Source: UBA9865 sp035647835 (GTDB taxonomy: Bacteria; Bacillota; Dethiobacteria; Dethiobacterales; Dethiobacteraceae). From it: a DNA stretch of 16,034 bases. Shown in pieces: positions 1-7,422 of this stretch (position 1 is the stretch's first letter; every line of letters starts with the position of its first letter). The DNA is taken from NCBI GenBank assembly GCA_035647835.1, contig DASRMS010000112.1, forward strand, positions 1 through 16,034, given 5' to 3'. The position numbers and the translations under genes were made by a program. The notes beneath the pieces were generated by a model. It searched no databases. It had not been told where the DNA came from and worked only from the letters and a program-made list of their open reading frames with translations.

Positions 1-129
1 CCACTCCCATGTTTGACCCTGGGATCCCACAAATGTATAAAGAGCAACCTCATTCTTTTTACTATGAAACTTTTCTTGGCAGTGATAGGAGACAATATCC
101 CATTTTTTGCAGAAATCCCGTTCAAACAT
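1..129 (-). CDS. Partial hypothetical protein (N-terminus only)
   Basis: An open frame runs without a stop from an ATG at 129 to the left edge, giving 43 residues that begin MFERDFCKKW. The start is supported by GGAAGG, separated from the ATG by six bases. The peptide is rich in aromatic, lysine and cysteine residues (Cys7, Cys17) and shows no signal peptide or membrane segment. I do not recognise the family. It lies about 80 bases downstream of moeA on the same strand, so it could be the next gene of the molybdenum operon or a separate unit, since palindromes sit in the gap. The overlapping plus-strand frames lack a convincing start. Confidence rests on the ribosome binding site and the open frame only. 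Confidence 0.5.
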   Translation of the reverse strand, partial: MFERDFCKKWDIVSYHCQEKFHSKKNEVALYTFVGSQGQTWEW

Positions 130-153
130 GAAAAACCTTCCTTTACTAATTAC

Positions 154-186
154 GGGTAAAACCCTTTATCGTTGACTGTGACAGTC
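154..186. repeat. Two short palindromes between moeA and the next gene
   Basis: The gap after moeA holds gggtaaaaccc (154-164) and gactgtgacagtc (174-186), two small inverted repeats. Neither is followed by a good T-run on the minus strand, so they are not clear terminators. They may be an operator or a weak RNA hairpin. Function is unknown. Confidence 0.3.
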
Positions 187-211
187 TAAGCTTACTTTTA
201 CTACCCCTGTG

Positions 212-1429
212 TCACCAGGGAAAGATTGTCACTAGTTGGTTACGTTCTATATTATGACCGTCAGCAGCTTCTATTAAACAGTTGCTCTGCACATAAGTTT
301 TAATAGAAGCACAAAATTGATTAACATGGGGTGTCACATAGATATTATCTGCTTGCTGGTCGTAATTACCCCAGAAAAATCCTCGCAAAGCAGAGCGATA
401 GAAAATAGGCTGTGTTAATCTGGCTTGTTGCCGTCGTAAGAAATGTTTGTTTCCAGCAAGCCGGGCAATCAGTGGTGCAATTAACAACAGCATCGCCACT
501 GTTGCGCCAGCAGGATTGCCGGACAGTCCAATTAATAACTGCCTGGATCCGGCAGAAACAACAACAGGTGCCCCAGGTCGCATCGCTACTTTATTAAATA
601 ATCTGCCGCCAGAAAATTTATCCATGGCGGCCTTAATAACATCATAATCACCAGAAGCAGTGCCACCAGTAGACAGTATCAGCGGCAGATCTCGCTCTTC
701 TGCTTCCGCATAAACTGCCAGCACTTCTTCCTCACTGTCTCCTACCAGACCTAAATTTACCGGTACTCCGCCTGCTTGACGTACCAATTCAGCTAAAACA
801 TAAAGATTTGAAGCACGCAGCTGTCCTGGCTGTAGTGAACAGTTGACATCAACTAGCTCATTACCTGTAGAAAAGATACCCACTTCTGGCTGTTTAAAAA
901 CGGGCACCGGATCGATGCCTAAGGTGGCGAGGATTGCTAAATCAGCTGGCGCAAGACGTGTGCCACAGCTTAATAAGTGTTCTCCAAGAGCAATGTCTTC
1001 ACCTTTAAAACTGATACCCTCGCCCTTATCTTCCTCATGTTTTAAAACTATGGCCTCGTCAGTTACTATTACTTTTTCTTCTTTGACAACACAATCCGTA
1101 CCATCCGGCAGCAGGGCCCCTGTGAAGATTCTCACCGCTGTCTTAGGCAGTAATGCTTTTGCTGCCCTTGCTCCCGCCGCCACTGTTGCCGTCACAGGTA
1201 AAGTAATAGGTTGTTCGGCTGTCGCCCCTTCTGTGTCTGCTGCCAATAGCGCAAAACCATCCACCAAAGAACGGTCAAAGGCAGGGACATTATCTGCGGC
1301 CACAATGTCTTGTGCTAATACTCTGTCGCCAGCCTGCCATAAGGACAGCTGCTCTACATTATTGGTGTTGGCTAGTAAACGTTCTATCTCTTGGCACAAA
1401 ATTTTTTGCGCCTGCTCAAAGGCAATCAC
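212..1429 (-). CDS. moeA: Molybdopterin molybdenumtransferase MoeA
   Basis: MoeA inserts molybdate into adenylylated molybdopterin in the cytoplasm, the last common step of Moco synthesis. The 405-residue length is normal for the family. Visible motifs in order are: DRSLVDGFA at residue 52 (domain I), RIFTGALLPDG at 100-110 with the conserved Thr103, STGNEL at 187-192 with Glu191, VGD at 229-231, the MPT-binding-like loop STGGTASGDYD at 253-263, RPGAP at 284-288 and GLSGNPAGA at 301-309, with a C-terminal beta domain after about residue 330. All residues expected for catalysis appear present. The start is GTG with GGGAG about nine bases upstream. It is the last clearly related gene of the riboswitch-led operon, 54 bases after mobB. 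That gap contains a 7-base inverted repeat (1449-1455/1476-1482). Confidence 0.95.
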   Translation of the reverse strand: MIAFEQAQKILCQEIERLLANTNNVEQLSLWQAGDRVLAQDIVAADNVPAFDRSLVDGFALLAADTEGATAEQPITLPVTATVAAGARAAKALLPKTAVRIFTGALLPDGTDCVVKEEKVIVTDEAIVLKHEEDKGEGISFKGEDIALGEHLLSCGTRLAPADLAILATLGIDPVPVFKQPEVGIFSTGNELVDVNCSLQPGQLRASNLYVLAELVRQAGGVPVNLGLVGDSEEEVLAVYAEAEERDLPLILSTGGTASGDYDVIKAAMDKFSGGRLFNKVAMRPGAPVVVSAGSRQLLIGLSGNPAGATVAMLLLIAPLIARLAGNKHFLRRQQARLTQPIFYRSALRGFFWGNYDQQADNIYVTPHVNQFCASIKTYVQSNCLIEAADGHNIERNQLVTIFPW

Positions 1430-1448
1430 CTGGTTTCACTCCCACTTT

Positions 1449-1482
1449 ACTGTAAATCACACTGGTCAACGATACTTACAGT
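1449..1482. repeat. Inverted repeat in mobB-moeA gap
   Basis: ACTGTAA at 1449-1455 is matched by TTACAGT at 1476-1482, leaving a 20-base loop. In the transcript it could form a weak hairpin between mobB and moeA. No T-run follows, so a terminator is unlikely. It may affect mRNA processing or be chance. Confidence 0.25.
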
Positions 1483-1483
1483 T

Positions 1484-2233
1484 TTATTTTCCTTTAATTC
1501 TGACCACAATTTCCCCGTTGCCACGATATCCGTCTAGCTCTTTAGCTACACCGGTGACTGCATTGTAAAGCAGCTTTTGCACAAAAGGCACGATGGAAAG
1601 CTCTTGGTCATCAATGGTCAAAGTGACACTGCCATCTGATATTACACAGTCCTCGCGTTTTGCTGTACCTTGTAAGATACTGGCGGATAATTCCGTACAA
1701 CTAACACCGCAGGCAGCACAACATTCAGGGGCGACGTCGGGCAAGCGTGTAAATACTTTTTCGATTATCAAGTCAACCAGCTTGTCCGTTTCGGTGATAG
1801 CATTAATGACCGGCAAACCACGGTACTCCTGCATACTATTAGCCAGCCTGCCAGAAATAGCAAAGACTGTCTCATCCAGACGTGCATCGACTTCCTCTGT
1901 GCTGTGAGCAGTGACAATTTTCGGCGCACAGGTGTCGGTCACACCTTCCAGCAACACGTAATCGTGATCGTAGAAACTTAATATTTCGTTCACGGCTAAC
2001 TGCCGCTGCAGTAGCACATCTGTTTCATACATACCGCGTGCCGTTACCAGCTGCGAGCCGGCTTTTTTATGTCTGTCAGTATTGGTGCCTTCGGTATCAA
2101 TAGCAAACTTTTCAAAATGAATTTCCTTGACCGAGCCTACACTATAGCGTCTTTTTCTCAATTCAGCAATAATCTTTTCTATCGTTGTAGTTTTCCCCGA
2201 TTTTGTAATACCAAATACTGAAAAAACTTTCAC
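1484..2233 (-). CDS. mobB: MobB-like GTPase with cysteine-rich C-terminal extension
   Basis: MobB proteins are P-loop GTPases that bind MobA and assist attachment of a nucleotide to Moco. Residues 1-165 show this domain: the P-loop GITKSGKTT at 8-16 and a Walker-B-like VLLEG at 93-97. Typical MobB is about 160-175 residues, but this one has 249. The extra roughly 80 residues start with a cysteine cluster (C171, C172, C175, C179, then C196) and end in a conserved-looking alpha/beta segment (residues about 203-247). The cluster could bind an Fe-S centre or zinc; that is inference. The start is GTG, eight bases after AGGAGGTG. The gene follows the ECF T component by 14 bases, and no mobA is visible in the window, so the nucleotide step may be encoded elsewhere or MobB may serve another role here. 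Confidence 0.87.
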   Translation of the reverse strand: MKVFSVFGITKSGKTTTIEKIIAELRKRRYSVGSVKEIHFEKFAIDTEGTNTDRHKKAGSQLVTARGMYETDVLLQRQLAVNEILSFYDHDYVLLEGVTDTCAPKIVTAHSTEEVDARLDETVFAISGRLANSMQEYRGLPVINAITETDKLVDLIIEKVFTRLPDVAPECCAACGVSCTELSASILQGTAKREDCVISDGSVTLTIDDQELSIVPFVQKLLYNAVTGVAKELDGYRGNGEIVVRIKGK

Positions 2234-2247
2234 GCTGTCTACACCTC

Positions 2248-2991
2248 CTAATTAAAGCCCAAAGCTGCCACAAGCAGCAGTAGAAAAATAAGCATACTTA
2301 ATGCCATTGCTAAATAGTCAATTCCGCTGAACTGCAATTCCCGCAAACTCGTTCTTTGGGGATATGCCCGAAAAGCGCGCATTTCCATAGCCACAGACAG
2401 ATCCCTGGATTTCATTAAAACACTTGTCAACAGGGGCATTAACAGATAAGAATAAGTACGCAGCCGCTTTAAAATGGGGATTTGCTTGAGGTTGACGCCC
2501 CGCAGCTGCAGAGCAGTAAGCGTATCCGTGGCTTCCTCCTGCAGGAGGGGTAAGAATCTAATGGCGATGGTTACCATAAAGGCCAGTTCGTAAGGCACTT
2601 TCCATTGGATAAGTCCTTGAATAATATCACGCGGGTTGGCAGTTGTCATCAGCACAGCCGCGGCAATCACGATGAAAAAACGCAAAATTGTCTGCAGGCC
2701 CCGCAGTAATCCCACATCAGTAATCAGCTTAACTTGCATTACTTGCACGATGGCCTGACCCTCGTTAGTAAAAACACTTTGCAGGATAATTACTGCCAAA
2801 AAAATAGAAATGAATCTCTTGAGCTTACTGAACACATGCCAGATCTCACCGCCGGTTAACTTCACCGCAGCTAAAGTCAGTACAAGAACCAACAGCAAAA
2901 TATAGACATTTTTGATCAAGACAGCCAGGCTGGAAAGGCAAAGCACAATCAGCAGTTTTGTTCTCGGATCAAGTGTTGGGGTTTGCCACAT
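2248..2991 (-). CDS. ecfT: ECF transporter T component (transmembrane EcfT)
   Basis: This is the membrane coupling subunit of an energy-coupling factor ABC importer, linking the two ATPases to the substrate-binding S protein. The protein is about 247 residues with hydrophobic segments near residues 12-45, 62-75, 103-117, 135-150 and 228-246. The two C-terminal coupling motifs are recognisable: LRG at 164-166 and MRA at 205-207, variants of the family Ala-Arg-Gly signature. The reading frame overlaps the end of the upstream ATPase by about 23 bases, a sign of translational coupling. I chose ATG at 2991; a TTG one codon earlier (2994) is also possible, because GGGGG lies six bases before it and nine before the ATG. 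Confidence 0.92.
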   Translation of the reverse strand: MWQTPTLDPRTKLLIVLCLSSLAVLIKNVYILLLVLVLTLAAVKLTGGEIWHVFSKLKRFISIFLAVIILQSVFTNEGQAIVQVMQVKLITDVGLLRGLQTILRFFIVIAAAVLMTTANPRDIIQGLIQWKVPYELAFMVTIAIRFLPLLQEEATDTLTALQLRGVNLKQIPILKRLRTYSYLLMPLLTSVLMKSRDLSVAMEMRAFRAYPQRTSLRELQFSGIDYLAMALSMLIFLLLLVAALGFN

Positions 2992-3643
2992 CAACGATTT
3001 CCCCCTTTGCCACGGTGATCAGCTGTTGGGCATGTCTTTGTACAAAACTCTGGTCATGACTAATAATGGCCATGCCAATCCCCTGCTGCTGCAACCCTTC
3101 AATCACGCCGGAAAGGATGGCTTTTCTTTCTTGGTCCAGTCCGGTAGTCGGTTCATCAAGAATAAAAAATTGCGGTTGATTAACCATGATGGCAGCAATC
3201 ACTAAACGCTGCTTTTCGCCACGGCTTAATTTAAGCGGCGACAGTGCCGCTAAATGAGTTAATTGAAACTGTGCTAGGGCCTGATCAACTTTAGCTTTGC
3301 TCTCAGCTGGCGGCACTTCACGTAAGTCCAAAACAAAGCCAATTTCCTCCCGCACTGTATTCGCAAAGATTTGCCGCTCTGGCTCCTGGAAAAGATAGCC
3401 CACTTTAGCTCCAAGTTCAGCAAGCGGCACCTCTTTGGTGTTTAAATTATCTATCAGCACCATCCCTGTCTGCGGTTTAAGAATGCCAGCCATCAGCTTA
3501 CCCAAGGTTGTTTTGCCGCCGCCATTGGGACCGACAATAAAAGTTATGAGATTTCGCCTAATCTCTAAATTCAGCTCTTGAAATACCCATTTACCTCTTT
3601 TGTAGTGAAAACTCACATCTTGCAAGCTGATCATTATGCTCAT
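2969..3643 (-). CDS. ecfA: ECF transporter ATPase (first of pair by map position)
   Basis: This cytoplasmic ATPase of the ECF importer powers substrate release through the T component. The 224 residues contain every ABC motif: Walker A GPNGGGKTT at 38-46, Q-loop Gln86 in LFQEPERQIF (the ECF-type Q-helix), signature LSRGEKQ at 139-145, Walker B with DE at 163-164 followed by PTTGLD, and switch His196. The signature has Arg in place of the second residue usually seen as Gly. The domain is short, lacking the C-terminal extension found in longer EcfA proteins. It lies 12 bases after the second ATPase and overlaps ecfT, so the A-A-T order is compact. The start is ATG with a GAGAGG/AGGTGA site; an ATG three codons later is an alternative. 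Confidence 0.92.
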   Translation of the reverse strand: MSIMISLQDVSFHYKRGKWVFQELNLEIRRNLITFIVGPNGGGKTTLGKLMAGILKPQTGMVLIDNLNTKEVPLAELGAKVGYLFQEPERQIFANTVREEIGFVLDLREVPPAESKAKVDQALAQFQLTHLAALSPLKLSRGEKQRLVIAAIMVNQPQFFILDEPTTGLDQERKAILSGVIEGLQQQGIGMAIISHDQSFVQRHAQQLITVAKGEIVDVANPNT

Positions 3644-3655
3644 CCTCTCACCTGC

Positions 3656-4345
3656 CTATGACAGGCTGCCAGTGTAGGGAGACAGCTGGCCTTCCCGCAA
3701 GACCAATACCCGATCGGCAATCTGTAGATTATCTAGGTCATGTTCAATCATCACCATGGTTTTACCTTCTTCTTTTAGACGCAGCATCATAGCTTTAAGC
3801 ATTGCTTTCCCGTCAGCATCAATCTGCGACATGGCTTCATCAAAGATAAGAATCTCGGGCTGCAGCGTTAATACTGCGGCCATGGCAATCAGCTGCCTTT
3901 GGCCGCCGGAAAGCTGCTGGGGACTGGCATCGCGGTAATCCTGCATGCCCACCTTTGCCAGTACTTCTTCAATGCGCCTGGCAATTTCAGCTCGGGGCAC
4001 ACAAAGATTTTCCGGGCCGAAGGCCAGTTCATCCTCAACGTTAAAAGAAAAGAGTTGATGATCCGGGTTTTGAAAAACAATACCTAAAGTGGTGGCAATA
4101 GCAGCTAAACTTAACTCTTTGGTGTTCTGACCTTGCAGCAGCACTTCGCCCTCCATCATGCCTCCGTAGACATGGGGAATTAGGCCACTCAAACAATAGC
4201 AGAGGGTGCTTTTACCAATGCCGCTTAAACCTACTACGGCCACGATCTCACCTTTAGCTACAGCTAAGTTTAAATGACGCAAAATTTGTGTTGCATCATT
4301 TTCATACTGAAAGGATAAATCTTTGACTAGAATTGGTAAACTCAC
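3656..4345 (-). CDS. ecfA: ECF transporter ATPase (second of pair)
   Basis: This partner ATPase would form a heterodimer with its neighbour. The 229 residues hold Walker A GLSGIGKST at 39-47, Q-loop Gln92 in VFQNPDHQLF (typical ECF Q-helix), signature LSGGQRQ at 145-151, Walker B ending in D169-E170, and switch His202 in IEHD. The region after Walker B reads DEAMSQID, where most ABC ATPases have DEPTSGLD, so the proline is lost and the D-loop is altered; catalysis may be asymmetric between the two subunits. The GTG start overlaps the stop of the upstream gene as GTGA, implying translational coupling. Confidence 0.92.
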   Translation of the reverse strand: MSLPILVKDLSFQYENDATQILRHLNLAVAKGEIVAVVGLSGIGKSTLCYCLSGLIPHVYGGMMEGEVLLQGQNTKELSLAAIATTLGIVFQNPDHQLFSFNVEDELAFGPENLCVPRAEIARRIEEVLAKVGMQDYRDASPQQLSGGQRQLIAMAAVLTLQPEILIFDEAMSQIDADGKAMLKAMMLRLKEEGKTMVMIEHDLDNLQIADRVLVLREGQLSPYTGSLS

Positions 4346-4848
4346 TGTAGTTCAATCTCCATTAAGTATTTATTCCATCTTTGTCCAAAGGAATCTTCTC
4401 TGATCACCAGCTGATAGGGGCCTGAGCCGCCGTCCTCTTTGGTTCCCAGGTCCTCGCCATCACGCTTGTAGACAATATAAACATTATCATCTGCCAACAC
4501 TTCCGCTAGAGACAGGGCTACGGTATAACCATCCACAGCTTTAGTAATAATTTGAGTTTTATCGTCTGTGTTAATCTCCAGCTTCGCTAGCAGTGCTTTT
4601 AACTCTACGCCGGCATAGGATGTATCTACGGGTGCCTTACCGCTTCTTTTTAAAACAGCAGGAAACTCTACTTCAGGCAATTCTTGCATGGTGGCAAAAT
4701 CAACCTTTGTTTCGCTGTTATCTGCTTTAAGATACAATAAGGCATTTTCCTGACTGGCCACTTTTTCCCCTAAATCATCACGATTAAGCATTGCTGTAAT
4801 GGCAACAATGACCACGAGGATAACCAGGACGATCACAACTTTTTTCAC
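4342..4848 (-). CDS. Membrane-anchored single Moco-like-fold (sulfite-oxidase-type) module protein
   Basis: The protein has an N-terminal membrane anchor (residues 3-20) and then one exported module. The pattern of the module matches the oxidoreductase molybdopterin-binding (sulfite oxidase/YedY) fold: GVELKALL at 80-87, AVDGYTVALSLAEVL at 104-118, YKRDGEDL at 127-134, PYQLVI at 144-149 and a final YLMEIEL strand. It contains no cysteine at all, so it cannot ligate molybdenum in the usual way and is more likely a ligand-binding relative. The GTG start overlaps the stop of the phosphodiesterase-like gene (GTGA), and its own stop overlaps the next ATPase gene. This places a surface binding module directly between hydrolase and transporter genes. 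Exact ligand unknown. Confidence 0.75.
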   Translation of the reverse strand: MKKVVIVLVILVVIVAITAMLNRDDLGEKVASQENALLYLKADNSETKVDFATMQELPEVEFPAVLKRSGKAPVDTSYAGVELKALLAKLEINTDDKTQIITKAVDGYTVALSLAEVLADDNVYIVYKRDGEDLGTKEDGGSGPYQLVIREDSFGQRWNKYLMEIELQ

Positions 4849-6347
4849 TCGGTTACTCCTCCCTCACACACAAGATAGGGCACAAATAAATCTTCATAGC
4901 GGAATTCACCATGGCCTCCCCCTTCGTTTGTCGAGTGCATTCCATGATCGGCAGTAATTATTACCTTGCCGCGCCATGCTTTCACCAAGCTCTCTGCATA
5001 GCTATCAATTAGCTTAATCTGCTCCATAGTTTTCACATGGAAATCACCATTGGTATGCCCGGCATCATCGATACTGTGCGCATGTACCATCAGTAAATCA
5101 TAATCATCAGCAGCCAGGTACTGCTGACCAGCAGCGAAGATCTCATCGTCATTACTGCCGTTACCATTAGTATCAAGATTTAAAACAGGCTCAATTTCTG
5201 TATTGAGAACTTTTATATGACCTTCAATTAGGGCAGATTTTTTGCCTAACTCTTGTGCTTTAGCAAAAATAGAAGGAGTCTTTAAATCCATTTGCTTCCT
5301 CGAATAAACTCCATTTTCTGCTGGTGTTGTCCCTGTAATCATAGCAGCAAATCCAGCATTAGTCACTGGTTGATACACCGATGTGGCTTTCACCGCTGCA
5401 GGCAAGCTGGCAAGAAAAGGCGCATAGCCCTCAGCCAGAGCCTTTTCATACTGATGGAAGCCAAGACCATCGAGATAGATTAAGAGCACTTTTTCATCCT
5501 GCTGAAGAAAATGCAAGGTATCATGATATAAATCAGTAATGCTGGCTGTGGGTGGATTGATGATCATACCCCTGACATCTTCTATCTCAGCTTTACGATC
5601 TAATGTAATGTAGGTAAGCAGATTATTGTTCACTTCCAGAAAACCTGATTCTTCAGTAGTTAAGTACTCTCCGTGGGCACCCATGACGATTAACTTCTCT
5701 TCTCCAGTCAGTTCTACCAACTCAGCAAGAGGATATAACTGCCGCCTTGTATAGATGGAGACACTATTTTGCTTACCCTCAGGCGTGACGGTTGAGGTGC
5801 CTTCAAAATAAGGAAGATGCCTACTTGCCAGCTGATAAAGCTGGCCTGGCGTAAAATGGGCCAGATTGGCGTCTTGAGTAATCACATTCATGCCATAATT
5901 TAAGGGCGCGTCTGCCGCAATAATAATAATTGACTGAATACGCTTAATATTACTGCTGACAGGATGGAAAAGATTAATGGCCTCCCAGCCATGAGCAGAA
6001 AACAGGAGATGACAACCTGTTAAATCCTGACTATCTATTACCGCGCTCAAACCGTCATCAGCAATAAATAATATCTTACTATCTTCGGTGATAGGCTCTG
6101 CACTTCGTACTATCTCTGCAAGGGGAATGCCTGTAAAACATTCCCCTTTGTAAGTAAAATCAACCTGAGCAAAATCTGTGGGCTCCTTGATCGTCAGCGG
6201 CTGATTCACGTCACCGCCAATCCGCAGAGTAGGTACAAAGCTAACAGCAGCCTGGGCAGTCTTTCTGACGAAAGCTTCACGCAAAAGACCACCAAGAAAG
6301 ACGCCGATCACTAGCAAAAGCATCATTAACAGATACTTTTTCGGCAT
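4845..6347 (-). CDS. Membrane-anchored alkaline-phosphatase-superfamily hydrolase with N-terminal degenerate Moco-like modules
   Basis: The 500 residues divide into an N-terminal anchor (about 4-22), two weak copies of the Moco-like module (about 38-142, with GIPLAEIV at 73-80 and ADDGLSAVI at 96-104; and about 155-263, with YPLAELV at 205-211), and a C-terminal alkaline-phosphatase/nucleotide-pyrophosphatase domain (about 285-495). Metal and catalytic residues of that superfamily are visible: Asp293 in LDGLG, probable nucleophile Thr329 in PVTNAG, Asp427/Asp428 and His431 in DDAGH, Asp467-His468 in ADHG, and His479 in GGHGEF. It should act outside the membrane on a phosphate mono- or diester or pyrophosphate. 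Residues 392-402 (DTNGNGSNDDE) resemble a calcium-binding loop. It begins one base after the S-component stop, with AGGAGGGG inside that gene. Confidence 0.85.
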   Translation of the reverse strand: MPKKYLLMMLLLVIGVFLGGLLREAFVRKTAQAAVSFVPTLRIGGDVNQPLTIKEPTDFAQVDFTYKGECFTGIPLAEIVRSAEPITEDSKILFIADDGLSAVIDSQDLTGCHLLFSAHGWEAINLFHPVSSNIKRIQSIIIIAADAPLNYGMNVITQDANLAHFTPGQLYQLASRHLPYFEGTSTVTPEGKQNSVSIYTRRQLYPLAELVELTGEEKLIVMGAHGEYLTTEESGFLEVNNNLLTYITLDRKAEIEDVRGMIINPPTASITDLYHDTLHFLQQDEKVLLIYLDGLGFHQYEKALAEGYAPFLASLPAAVKATSVYQPVTNAGFAAMITGTTPAENGVYSRKQMDLKTPSIFAKAQELGKKSALIEGHIKVLNTEIEPVLNLDTNGNGSNDDEIFAAGQQYLAADDYDLLMVHAHSIDDAGHTNGDFHVKTMEQIKLIDSYAESLVKAWRGKVIITADHGMHSTNEGGGHGEFRYEDLFVPYLVCEGGVTE

Positions 6348-6348
6348 A

Positions 6349-6915
6349 CTATCCCCTCCTGTTTAGTACACTAGTTATCCCGCTTTTATCTAATTGCCTG
6401 AGCAGAGTATAAGCAATAATTCCTCCCAAGCCCCCGGAAAGAGCCGCACTGGAGAGACTTAACAATAGAGGAACCCAGGGCAGGCGAAAAAATACTAGAT
6501 TTACTAGTAAGGTACCGCTAAGATTAGCCGCAATGCCGCCGGCAAAACAGCAGCCGAGGCAGCAGCCCCGATGGCGGGAGATAATCATAACCAAATCTAC
6601 TGCCAGGCCTGGCAGTAGATAAGTAAAAATGTTAAATAACCCATGGGTGCCAAAAAAACCAGTAGCAGTAACCATGATCGCCTGCACAATAGCAATCAGT
6701 GTAGCGGCGCCGGGCTTCTTAACTAAACCCACTCCCAGGACAATCCACATCATGTAAAAGCCGCCGGCAATCACGCCGCCCGGCACAAAAAGCGGACCGG
6801 TAATAATATGTGTCAAGGGAACAATAATCGGTTTTGTGGCAATGCCTAGGCACGCCATTAAAGCCAGCAGTACCATGTCAAAAAGTGTAAATTTCTTTAA
6901 AAGCTTACTTAACAT
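6349..6915 (-). CDS. ECF transporter S component (substrate-binding membrane protein)
   Basis: This is a 188-residue integral membrane protein with about five or six hydrophobic segments (roughly 12-35, 44-63, 69-86, 92-113, 118-143, 148-172), the size and shape of ECF S subunits. Features include PGGVIAGG at 45-52, a KKPGAAT loop at 66-72 similar in style to YkoE/HMP-type S proteins, and HGLFNIFTYLLPGLAVDL at 91-108. It would set the substrate specificity of the ATPase/T module encoded downstream. The distance to YkoE-type proteins is large by eye, so I do not assign a substrate. An unusual CCLGCC cluster (118-123) lies at the start of a membrane segment. The ATG follows AGTGATC, a match to the 3' part of the Shine-Dalgarno complement. 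It starts 10 bases after the small lipoprotein gene. Confidence 0.85.
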   Translation of the reverse strand: MLSKLLKKFTLFDMVLLALMACLGIATKPIIVPLTHIITGPLFVPGGVIAGGFYMMWIVLGVGLVKKPGAATLIAIVQAIMVTATGFFGTHGLFNIFTYLLPGLAVDLVMIISRHRGCCLGCCFAGGIAANLSGTLLVNLVFFRLPWVPLLLSLSSAALSGGLGGIIAYTLLRQLDKSGITSVLNRRG

Positions 6916-6925
6916 GTTTGATCAC

Positions 6926-7405
6926 TTACTGTACAGTAATTTTTGCCAGATTTTTAATATACATATTGCCTGATTCACCGGCTGGTACCATTTGTACCGG
7001 ACCATCAGCTTCATCTAGCTTCTCGCCGTCACGCACCAAGCCTAAAATAGTTTCTTCACGGTTAATGATCTCTAAAGTATACTCTTGCGCATAACCATCG
7101 CTAGCCTCTACTGTTACACTTTGATAGTCAGCTGCACCGACAGCAGCCAAAACTTCTTTTAGTGGTACACCCTGCCAGTTTTCTGTTATTTCTGTGCCGT
7201 CTTTTTTCTTTTTCACAGCTTCCACATCTTTTTGGCTTAACTCTGCTGTATCCAAGTCAGTAAAATCAATCGGTTCAGCTTCCACACCGACAATACTAAT
7301 AGTCCAAGCCGGATCAGCTGTCGGAGTTTCTTCTTCAGGTTGTGAACAACCTATTAACGCAACACTTAACAACAACACAACGAGTAATAAAGATAACTTT
7401 TTCAT
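6926..7405 (-). CDS. Small lipoprotein with one Moco-like-fold module
   Basis: The protein is an exported lipoprotein: a hydrophobic signal (residues 4-19) ends in the lipobox LIGC with Cys20, followed by an acidic Pro/Glu-rich linker to about residue 32. The rest is a single module of the sulfite-oxidase/Moco-binding type: WQGVPLKEVL at 77-86, ASDGYAQEYTLE at 101-112, LVRDGEKL at 123-130, PVQMVP at 136-141 and the closing NLAKITV. No cysteine occurs after the lipid attachment site. The closest relatives in the window are the modules of the neighbouring genes, so this is probably a duplicated family. It sits immediately upstream of the S component, the place where ECF or ABC systems keep extracellular binding partners. 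The start is ATG after AGGGGGC. The precise ligand is unknown. Confidence 0.8.
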   Translation of the reverse strand: MKKLSLLLVVLLLSVALIGCSQPEEETPTADPAWTISIVGVEAEPIDFTDLDTAELSQKDVEAVKKKKDGTEITENWQGVPLKEVLAAVGAADYQSVTVEASDGYAQEYTLEIINREETILGLVRDGEKLDEADGPVQMVPAGESGNMYIKNLAKITVQ

Positions 7406-7422
7406 TTTTTCGCCCCCTGATT

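Noticed and set aside
843..1568. Long plus-strand frame of 241 codons over moeA
   Set aside because: It is antisense to a fully motif-supported moeA, low in complexity (Ser/Thr/Ala rich), and has no family features.
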